Of a DNA stretch of 5,096 nucleotides, positions 1 to 5,096 are shown piece after piece. Positions within the stretch are counted from its first letter, which is position 1. The number at the start of each line of letters is the position of its first letter. The DNA comes from Allobrachymonas sp. (GTDB lineage Bacteria > Pseudomonadota > Gammaproteobacteria > Burkholderiales > Burkholderiaceae_C). A program made the translations under genes and the position numbers. The stretch is from positions 1 through 5,096 of the forward strand of contig JAUNUE010000141.1 in the NCBI GenBank assembly GCA_030538335.1, given 5' to 3'. The notes under the pieces are model-generated. The model searched no databases, was not told the origin of the DNA, and saw only the letters and a program-made list of their open reading frames with translations.

Positions 1-1
1 G

Positions 2-1048
2 TCGGCCTACCTGTTCGGCTTTGCCTTCATGAACCTGTTCCACGGCGCGCTGTCAGACAGCTTTGGCCGCCGCCCGGTGATTTTGTGGGGGTTGGCGGCC
101 TTCATTGCCGCATCGGTGGGCTGCGCGCTGGCGCAAAACGTGGGCCAGTTGATTGCCTTTCGCACCTTGCAGGGCCTGTCTACGGGCGCGGGCATTGTGG
201 TGTCGCGTGCCGTGGTGCGCGATGTGTTCGCCCCGGCCAGTGCGCAAAAAGTGATGAGCCAGATCACGATTTTTTTTGGCGTGGCGCCCGCCATCGCCCC
301 CATCGTGGGCGGCTTGATCATCAAGTACCTGGACTGGCATTTCATCTTCTGGTTCATGGCCTTGATGGGCGCAACGCTGTGGCTCATCAACTGGCGCTGG
401 CTGCCTGAGACGCTGCACAGCAGCCAGCGCCAGGTTTTTGCCCCACGGCAATTGATGCATGGCTACCGCGACCTGGTGCTCGATCCGCGCTTCATGCTGC
501 TGGCATTGGCCTCGGGCGTGCCGTTCAACGGCCTGTTCCTGTACGTGCTGTCTGCGCCTGCTTTTCTCGGCAACATCCTGCAGTTGGAACCCACGCAGTT
601 TTTCTGGTTCTTCATTTTCACCATCGGCGGCATCATGAGCGGCTCGTGGCTGTCGGGCCGCAAGGCGGGCAAGGTGCGCGCCAAGAACCAGATCATGCAG
701 GGCTTTCGCATCATGCTGGCGGTGTCGGTGCTCAACATCATCGCCAACTGGCTGTGGGCACCCTCCGTGTGGTGGTCGATGGTGCCAATTACTTTTTTTG
801 CCTTTGGCTGGGCGCTGATGGTACCTGCCGTGACCCTGCTGGCGCTGGACTTGTATCCGCTGCGCCGGGGCATGGCGTCGTCATTGCAGGCGGTGATAGG
901 CTCGGTGGCCAATGGCCTGGTGGCCGGGCTGGTTTCGCCCCTGGTCATGCACTCGGCCCAGGCACTGGCGCTGACTTCGTTTGCCTTTATGGCCGTGGGG
1001 CTGGTGGCGTGGCTGTGGCTGCACCGGCGCTGGCCCGAGGTGGGTTGA
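2..1048 (+). CDS. Bcr/CflA-family major facilitator drug exporter, 5'-truncated
   Basis: The reading frame is open from the first complete codon at position 2 to TGA at 1046-1048 (348 residues). The gene begins before the window. The fragment starts inside what should be transmembrane helix 2, so about 55-60 N-terminal residues are missing by comparison with the roughly 400-residue family. What is seen: MFS motif A, GALSDSFGRRP, at fragment residues 15-25; RTLQG at 54-58 followed by SRAVVRD (68-74), typical of Bcr/CflA proteins; a motif C-like GVAPAIAPIVGG (93-104) found in drug/proton antiporters; LPETL at 134-138, closing the N-terminal half; then a central hydrophilic loop and six further hydrophobic stretches. 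The family exports drugs such as bicyclomycin, chloramphenicol or sulfonamides across the inner membrane using the proton gradient; the substrate here cannot be told from sequence. The ATG at 29 is internal (helix 2), not the start. The gene converges on corA with 21 bp between stops. Confidence 0.9.
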   Translation, partial: SAYLFGFAFMNLFHGALSDSFGRRPVILWGLAAFIAASVGCALAQNVGQLIAFRTLQGLSTGAGIVVSRAVVRDVFAPASAQKVMSQITIFFGVAPAIAPIVGGLIIKYLDWHFIFWFMALMGATLWLINWRWLPETLHSSQRQVFAPRQLMHGYRDLVLDPRFMLLALASGVPFNGLFLYVLSAPAFLGNILQLEPTQFFWFFIFTIGGIMSGSWLSGRKAGKVRAKNQIMQGFRIMLAVSVLNIIANWLWAPSVWWSMVPITFFAFGWALMVPAVTLLALDLYPLRRGMASSLQAVIGSVANGLVAGLVSPLVMHSAQALALTSFAFMAVGLVAWLWLHRRWPEVG

Positions 1049-1071
1049 AAGTTGCCCCGGGAACCGGCCTC
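1037..1071. terminator. Imperfect hairpin at the convergent MFS/corA gene ends
   Basis: The arms GAGGTGGGTT (1037-1046) and AACCGGCCTC (1062-1071) pair in 8 of 10 positions, with two central mismatches, around a 15-nt loop that itself contains CCCGGG. The structure spans both stop codons of the converging genes, so it could serve as a shared transcript end in both directions. There is no T-tract on either side, so it does not meet the usual rule for an intrinsic terminator. It may be chance pairing in GC-rich sequence, or a 3'-end-stabilising structure. Confidence 0.22.
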
Positions 1072-2269
1072 AATCAGCAGCAGACAGATAGCGCTTGCGC
1101 CAGAACCACAGGCTCATGCTGACTGATATGAGCAGCATGGTGCCAATGGCAATCCAGAAGCCCGTGTTGTGTTCGAGCAGCGGCATTTCCTTGAAGTTCA
1201 TGCCGAAGATGCCCGTGATCAGGTTCAGCGGCAGAAAAATGGCGGTAAGTGTGGTGAGCACCAGCATGATGTCGTTGGTGCGGTTGCCTTGTGCGCTGAA
1301 GTGGATCTGCACTGCCGTTTCGGCCGTTTGCTCCAGGCGTTGGGCATGGCGCAGCACCCGCTCGATATGTTCGACCACATCGCGCGCCCGGGCGCTCAGA
1401 TGGTCGCGGCGCGCCACGGCCTGTTGCTCGTCTGCGCTGAAAGCGTCCAGCGGTTGCTCACGCAAGGCATCAAGCCACTCCTGCATGGCATCGTGCTGCT
1501 CATCGCACAGGTCTTCGAGCGCATGCAACTGGTTGCGCGCCTCCATCACCGCGCCCCAATCCGAGAAGCGCACATTGGTCTTGAGCAACTCAGTCTGCCA
1601 GTACTTGAGTTGTGCGCCCAGATCCTTGCGAATTTCAAGATAGCGGTCCACCATCTCGTTGATCATGCGCAGCGCCAGATCGGCCGGGCTTGACGGCAAG
1701 CGGTTGCGTGCCGCGTGGCTGTCGGTGCCTTGCTTCACTTCATCCAGAAATCGCCGCACCACGTCGTCGGCGCTGTGGCAGCCTTTGGGATGAACGCTGA
1801 TCAGCAACTGGTCGTACACCGCAAAGCCCACGGCCAGCGAGTGGATGCGGTCAAACACAATCGGCCGCTTGCCTGTCGCCGCATCTGCATCAGTGGCAGA
1901 TGCAGGCGTGCTGTCTCGCACTGCAACCGCATGTCCATTGCCCTTGGGCGCATCGTCCGTACCGTTGCCACTTTCCAGCCCCAGCCCTTCTGCAATTTCA
2001 TGGCGGCTTGCCAGGCGGCGAAAAATCACCAGGTCGTAAATCGAGGTGTAGTCGTAGTACGAAGCGTGCGTGGCATTGGCAAGGTCGCGGCAATGCAGGT
2101 CGAGCAGGGCCGCGCCCCCGACGTGCTGGGCCGCTTGTTGCAACAAGGGCCAAGCCTGAGGCAATTCTTCACGCTCCAGAAAGATCCACAAAAAACCTTC
2201 ACCCGGCGCAGCCTCTTCGGGGGTCTCGACAAAACGCAAACTGTCAGCAGTAAATTCAACCAGGCGCAT
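1070..2269 (-). CDS. corA: CorA-family divalent metal ion transporter
   Basis: A 399-residue protein of the CorA (2-TM-GxN) family, which forms inner-membrane pentamers that take up Mg2+ and sometimes Co2+ or Ni2+; some relatives move Zn2+. The GMN signature is at residues 356-358, at the end of helix TM1 (about 333-355, with the stretch LTAIFLPLNLITGIF). TM2 runs about 371-391 and ends with the basic WRKRY tail. Before this lies the large cytoplasmic domain with a long helical, coiled-coil-like region (about 195-325). The outer loop reads MPLLEHNTG, whereas many CorA proteins have MPEL; an acidic residue is still present at E365. Residues 92-136 form a hydrophilic Gly/Asp/Ala/Thr-rich insert that looks like a disordered linker. 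The ATG at 2269 is chosen because MRLVEF fits the family's first beta strand, and a weak GAG-type ribosome site lies 7-8 bases upstream. The open frame continues to 2386, but that extension would overlap mutL. Which metal is carried is not decided by sequence. Confidence 0.88.
   Translation of the reverse strand: MRLVEFTADSLRFVETPEEAAPGEGFLWIFLEREELPQAWPLLQQAAQHVGGAALLDLHCRDLANATHASYYDYTSIYDLVIFRRLASRHEIAEGLGLESGNGTDDAPKGNGHAVAVRDSTPASATDADAATGKRPIVFDRIHSLAVGFAVYDQLLISVHPKGCHSADDVVRRFLDEVKQGTDSHAARNRLPSSPADLALRMINEMVDRYLEIRKDLGAQLKYWQTELLKTNVRFSDWGAVMEARNQLHALEDLCDEQHDAMQEWLDALREQPLDAFSADEQQAVARRDHLSARARDVVEHIERVLRHAQRLEQTAETAVQIHFSAQGNRTNDIMLVLTTLTAIFLPLNLITGIFGMNFKEMPLLEHNTGFWIAIGTMLLISVSMSLWFWRKRYLSAAD
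1881..1903. repeat. Perfect 8-bp inverted repeat inside the corA linker
   Basis: The arms GCATCTGC (1881-1888) and GCAGATGC (1896-1903) are exact reverse complements around a 7-nt loop. They lie in the part of corA that encodes the Ala/Thr/Asp-rich linker. In the corA mRNA this could fold into a stable hairpin. It may simply reflect repetitive Ala and Asp codons; no function can be assigned. Confidence 0.5.
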
Positions 2270-2280
2270 GGGAGTCTCGC

Positions 2281-2315
2281 AAAAAAACTGCAGAGGCGGA
2301 TTATCTACCGCGCAG
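2281..2315 (-). terminator. Possible intrinsic terminator after mutL
   Basis: Read on the minus strand, CTGC-GCGG (2315-2308), an 8-nt loop containing the mutL TAA stop, CCGC (2299-2296), a 4-nt bulge and GCAG (2291-2288) form two stacked 4-bp stems, followed directly by seven T residues (2287-2281). A GC-rich hairpin with an immediate T-tract is the standard intrinsic terminator layout. The bulge weakens the structure, so it may be a partial terminator or attenuator that lets some transcription through into corA, whose start is 11 bases beyond the T-tract. Chance remains possible. Confidence 0.38.
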
Positions 2316-4142
2316 AAACAGCGCATCGAGTTCGCGCATGCTGAGTTGCCGCCACGTCGGGCGGCCATGGTTGCATTGGTCGGCACGGTCGGTGGCTTCC
2401 ATCTGGCGCAGCAGGGCGTTCATTTCGTCGATGGTCAGGCGGCGGTTGGCGCGCACGGCGCCGTGGCAAGCCATGGTGGAAAGGATGTCGTTGCGCGCCC
2501 GTGTCAGCACCGTGCCTGCATCGTGTTGCGCCAGTTCGGCCAGCACCTGGCGTGCCAGTTCTACCGGGTCGGCCTGGGCCAGCGGTGCTGGCACCGCACG
2601 CACGGCCAGCGTTTTGCTGTTGAGGGCGCTGATTTCCAGACCCAGTTGCTGCAGGCTGGCCACGTGCTGCTCGGCGCTTGCGATTTCTTGCGCCGTGGCG
2701 GCAAACGTCGCCGGTATCAACAAGGGCTGGCTGTGCAGCGCTGCCGCATCCATCTGGTGCTTGAGCTGCTCGTACACAATGCGTTCGTGCGCCGCGTGCA
2801 TGTCAACCACGACCATGCCGTGCGCGTTCTCGGCCAGGATGTACACGCCGTGGATTTGCGCCACCGCATGGCCCAAAGGCCAATCGGTGGGCGCCTGGCG
2901 GTTGTCGATGGGCGCACTGGCACCTCCCTCGCTTGCGGTTTCGTTTGCCGTTTCTGCCTGATGCGCAGGCAGCGTGCCCCAAGGGTTGCTGCTTTCCTGC
3001 ACCCGCCAGCCCTGGCGCGGCTGGCCGTAGGCAGGCATTGGCAAAGGCATGCGTTGCTGTTGCCATGCAGGTTCAGCAGTTGCTGCTTCGTGGTAGGTGT
3101 ATTCGTTCTGACCTGTTTGTGTAGCCCGCGAAGGCGCAAGCGCCTGCTCCACCGCATGGCGAACGGCCTGGTGCACCTCGCGGCTGTCGCGAAAACGCAC
3201 CTCGATTTTGGTGGGGTGCACATTCACGTCCACGCGCAAAGGGTCAACCGCCACGTAGAGCACGTACACAGGTTGCCGGTGGCCGTGCAGCACGTCTTCG
3301 TAAGCGGCACGTGCCGCATGCGCAATGACCTTGTCGCGCACAAAGCGGCCGTTGACGTAGGCGTATTGCTGGTCGGCCCGGCTGCGGGCAAAGTCGGGCA
3401 AGCCACAGCGCCCTTGCACGCGCACATCGCCAGTAGCGGTGTGCAAGGTGTGCTCCACCGGCAGGCTTTGCGCCACAAACTCAGCGCCCAGCACATCAGC
3501 CATACGCTGGGTGGCATCGGTGGTGGCGCGCCATTGCTCGATCAGCTTGCCGTCGTGCCACACGGCAAAACCCACATCGGGCCGTGCCAGCGCATGGCGG
3601 CGCACGGCATCCAGGCAGTGCGCCAGTTCAGTGGCATCGCTCTTCAAGAATTTGCGCCGCGCCGGGGTGCTGAAGAACAGCTCTTTCACCTCTACCGACG
3701 TGCCCTGCGCCCGCGCGCCTGGGCGCAACTCGCCACTGCGTGCATCCAGAAAATGGCCGTGCGCCGCATCTGCCGTGGCCGAGAGCAGGGTCAGTTCCGA
3801 CACCGCACCGATGGCGGCCAAAGCCTCACCCCGAAACCCCATGGTCGACACCGATTCCAGGTCGTGCAGGTTGCGGATCTTGCTCGTGGCATGGCGCTGG
3901 ATGGCCACCGGCAACTGCTCGGGCGGCATGCCACAACCGTTGTCTTCCACCGCAATCAGCCGCACGCCGCCTGCTTGCAAACGTACGGTGATCTGCGTGG
4001 CGCCGCTGTCCAGCGCGTTGTCCAGCAACTCGCGCACCACGGCTGCGGGACGTTCGATCACCTCACCAGCAGCGATCTGGCTGATCAGTTCGTCGGGCAG
4101 AAGTGCAATGGTTGGCATGCGCGAGTCAGGAAAAGTTGCCAT
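2301..4142 (-). CDS. mutL: DNA mismatch repair protein MutL with endonuclease motif
   Basis: A 613-residue MutL. After MutS finds a mismatch, MutL couples recognition to strand removal. The N-terminal GHKL ATPase is complete: AAGEVIERP (24-32), catalytic E38 and Mg-binding N42 in RELLDNALDSGA, DNGCG (67-71), ATSKI (85-89), GFRGEAL (102-108), TPARRKFL (159-166), YVNGRF (262-267) and VDVNVHPTK with K312. A Pro/Gln/Ala-rich linker (about 337-420) leads to the dimerisation domain. This contains DMHAAHERIVYE (447-458), ACHGAVRAN (558-566) and CNHGRPT (590-596), which form the metal-binding nicking site of MutL proteins from bacteria that lack MutH; Escherichia coli MutL lacks it. The start at 4142 lies 6 bp after the proC stop, suggesting translational coupling. 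A second ATG at 4118 matches the E. coli N terminus better (MPTIALLP) and could be the true start; neither has a clear ribosome site. The stop is TAA. Confidence 0.95.
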   Translation of the reverse strand: MATFPDSRMPTIALLPDELISQIAAGEVIERPAAVVRELLDNALDSGATQITVRLQAGGVRLIAVEDNGCGMPPEQLPVAIQRHATSKIRNLHDLESVSTMGFRGEALAAIGAVSELTLLSATADAAHGHFLDARSGELRPGARAQGTSVEVKELFFSTPARRKFLKSDATELAHCLDAVRRHALARPDVGFAVWHDGKLIEQWRATTDATQRMADVLGAEFVAQSLPVEHTLHTATGDVRVQGRCGLPDFARSRADQQYAYVNGRFVRDKVIAHAARAAYEDVLHGHRQPVYVLYVAVDPLRVDVNVHPTKIEVRFRDSREVHQAVRHAVEQALAPSRATQTGQNEYTYHEAATAEPAWQQQRMPLPMPAYGQPRQGWRVQESSNPWGTLPAHQAETANETASEGGASAPIDNRQAPTDWPLGHAVAQIHGVYILAENAHGMVVVDMHAAHERIVYEQLKHQMDAAALHSQPLLIPATFAATAQEIASAEQHVASLQQLGLEISALNSKTLAVRAVPAPLAQADPVELARQVLAELAQHDAGTVLTRARNDILSTMACHGAVRANRRLTIDEMNALLRQMEATDRADQCNHGRPTWRQLSMRELDALFLRGR

Positions 4143-4148
4143 CAGGAA

Positions 4149-4964
4149 TCAGGTAAATTCCTGCGCCATTTCCAGCCCGCGCCGGTGGCAGGCGTGCATG
4201 GCTTCGATGATGTGGGCGTCTACTTTGTTGGCCTGCATGCTCGCAATGGCTTCGTGCGTAGTGCCGCCCTTGCTGGTGACGCGTGCACGCAGCACTTCGG
4301 GCGGCTCGGTACTGCCCTGCACCAATTTGGCGGCACCGGCAAAGGTTTGCGCCGCCAGTTCCTGCGCCTGTGCCTGTGTCAGGCCGAGCTCCATACCGCC
4401 CTTGATGAGCGCTTCCATCCAGTAAAAGACATAGGCCGGGCCGGAGCCACTCACGGCGGTAATGCTGTCGATCAGGGCTTCGTCATCCAGCCACATGCGC
4501 TTGCCGGTGGGGGCCAGCACGGCGTCGGCCAATGCACGGTCTGCCGCTGAAACCCCCGGCATGGCATACAGCCCCGTCATGCCCTGCCCCACCAGCGCAG
4601 GCGTATTGGGCATGCAGCGCACGATGCGTTCGCTGCCCAGCCAACGCGCCAGCGTGGCCGTAGTAATGCCCGCAGCCACGCTGATATGCAGCGCCTTGGG
4701 CACATGGGGGGCCGTGGCTGCCGCCTCCTTGAATTGCTGCGGTTTCACCGCCCATACCACCACATCAGCCTGCCCCAGGCTGCTGTCAGCAGCAGCCAAG
4801 GTGCGCACGCCGTAATCCTTCACCAGCCGGGTGCGCGCTGCCTCTCCAGGGTCAACCACCATGATCTGTTGCGGTGCCACGCCCTACTGGCACAGCCCGC
4901 CCAGAATGGCGCTGGCCATATTGCCGCCGCCGACGAAGGCGATGGTGTGATCAAATTTTTTCAT
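4149..4964 (-). pseudogene. proC: Pyrroline-5-carboxylate reductase interrupted by in-frame TAG at codon 27
   Basis: ProC catalyses the last step of proline synthesis, reducing 1-pyrroline-5-carboxylate with NAD(P)H in the cytoplasm. The full frame is 272 codons including the stop, a normal length for the family. It begins MKKFDHTIAFVGGGNMASAI, which carries the Rossmann nucleotide-binding motif GGGNMA (residues 12-17). Codon 27 (4884-4886) is TAG. The same frame then continues without interruption to TGA at 4149-4151, with AVKPQ (72-76), RCMPNTPA (116-123), VSGSGPAYV (171-179) and the family signature around VTSKGGTTHEAI (229-240). The expected text is GGLCQ-x-GVAPQQ; CAG (Gln) to TAG is a one-base change. 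Translation might restart at GTG 4880 or ATG 4862, but both products lack the nucleotide-binding motif. The ATG at 4964 is chosen for its upstream AAGGA and its fit to the family. Sequencing error, recent nonsense mutation and suppressed or reassigned TAG are all possible; identity as proC is secure, loss of function is inferred. Confidence 0.88.
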
Positions 4965-4974
4965 GTTCGTATTT

Positions 4975-4979
4975 TCCTT
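4975..4979 (-). promoter_or_regulatory. Ribosome binding site of proC
   Basis: On the minus strand, AAGGA lies 10 bases before the ATG at 4964. It is the clearest Shine-Dalgarno match in front of any start in this window. It supports MKKF as the proC N terminus rather than the longer open frame reaching 5075, whose first 37 residues do not resemble ProC. Confidence 0.6.
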
Positions 4980-5029
4980 GCGCAACAGGCGCGGCTTCTT
5001 GTCTGAACCGATATTAGCGTTTTCTTGGA

Positions 5030-5058
5030 TGAACAGGGCCGTAGCAGCGCCGTACAAT
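5030..5058 (+). promoter_or_regulatory. Possible rightward sigma-70 promoter
   Basis: TGAACA (5030-5035, 4 of 6 consensus bases) and TACAAT (5053-5058, 5 of 6) are separated by 17 bp, the optimal spacing. Transcription would begin near 5065 and run out of the window, possibly into a divergent gene starting at ATG 5082 (MKGLS...), which is too short here to identify and has no Shine-Dalgarno sequence. Supported only by consensus matching. Confidence 0.25.
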
Positions 5059-5096
5059 ACCTTGCTTTTTTGCACTGCAACATGAAAGGTCTTTCA

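Larger units (their letters stand above)
4965..5096. other. Upstream region of proC with small dyads, no recognisable gene
   Basis: This 132-bp stretch is locally more A/T-rich than the coding regions and presumably holds the proC promoter. I could not find a convincing leftward promoter: the best pair, TTGCAG (5080-5075) and TATTGT (5059-5054), has a short 15-bp spacer. Two small dyads lie at the right edge: TTGCA-C-TGCAA (5070-5080) and TGAAAG-GT-CTTTCA (5083-5096). Either could be half of an operator, or chance. A minus-strand open frame covers most of the region and joins the proC frame, but it has no protein-like features. Confidence 0.4.

Noticed and set aside
29..1048. MFS gene starting at ATG 29
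   Set aside because: The frame is open to the window edge and the residues before this ATG continue transmembrane helix 2, so the true start lies outside the window.
646..1122. A 158-codon + strand frame overlapping the MFS gene end
   Set aside because: It is an out-of-frame shadow of the MFS gene, Gly/Ala-rich, with no family resemblance, and it runs on into the 3' end of corA on the other strand.
2270..2386. Longer corA start giving 39 extra N-terminal residues
   Set aside because: The extension would overlap the mutL 3' end by 86 bp and its sequence does not look like a CorA N terminus; MRLVEF at 2269 fits better.
2268..4550. A 760-codon open frame on the + strand opposite mutL and the 3' half of proC
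   Set aside because: It is in exact codon register with mutL and proC on the other strand, so a stop would need a TTA, CTA or TCA codon in those genes, and such codons are rare in GC-rich genomes. Its translation is rich in His, Arg and Gln with no recognisable domain, while both opposite genes have full family motifs.
4884..4886. Pyrrolysine insertion at the proC TAG
   Set aside because: Pyrrolysine is known mainly from methylamine methyltransferases of certain archaea and a few bacteria; ProC needs no such residue at this surface position, and no pyl genes are visible here.
4965..5075. Separate small gene ending at the TAG at 4884
   Set aside because: The last 26 residues of this frame are plainly the ProC N terminus with the GGGNMA motif, and a ribosome site lies before the internal ATG at 4964. 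It is part of the broken proC, not an independent peptide gene.

Overview
This window looks like an ordinary stretch of core chromosome from a high-GC betaproteobacterium, probably of the Burkholderiales and perhaps the Comamonadaceae. That placement rests on the GC-rich codon use, on a MutL that carries its own endonuclease motif in the DMHA form known from Neisseria, and on the general look of the CorA and ProC proteins. It is an inference without a database search.

Layout from left to right. Positions 2-1048 on the + strand hold the 3' part of a Bcr/CflA-type major facilitator drug exporter whose 5' end lies outside the window. It converges on a minus-strand block separated by only 21 bp. 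Read in its own direction, from right to left, that block is proC (4964 to 4149), mutL (4142 to 2301) and corA (2269 to 1070). The spacings are 6 bp (proC to mutL) and 31 bp (mutL to corA), so the three genes could be co-transcribed. A possible intrinsic terminator sits at the mutL/corA junction, so corA may be partly uncoupled. The rightmost 132 bp (4965-5096) is an upstream region with a Shine-Dalgarno sequence for proC, a possible rightward promoter and small dyads at the window edge.

The most notable observation is an in-frame TAG at codon 27 of proC (positions 4884-4886). It separates the NAD(P)H-binding glycine motif from an otherwise intact pyrroline-5-carboxylate reductase. The frame is uninterrupted on both sides and a single C-to-T change from CAG would explain it. 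It is either a recent nonsense mutation, a sequencing or assembly error, or, less likely, a suppressed or reassigned codon. If real, it could remove the last step of proline synthesis and might also reduce mutL expression downstream through polarity.

The genes do not form a dedicated system: they cover drug efflux, divalent-metal transport, mismatch repair and proline biosynthesis. I found no mobile element, CRISPR array, tRNA, rRNA or evidence of a new multi-gene system.
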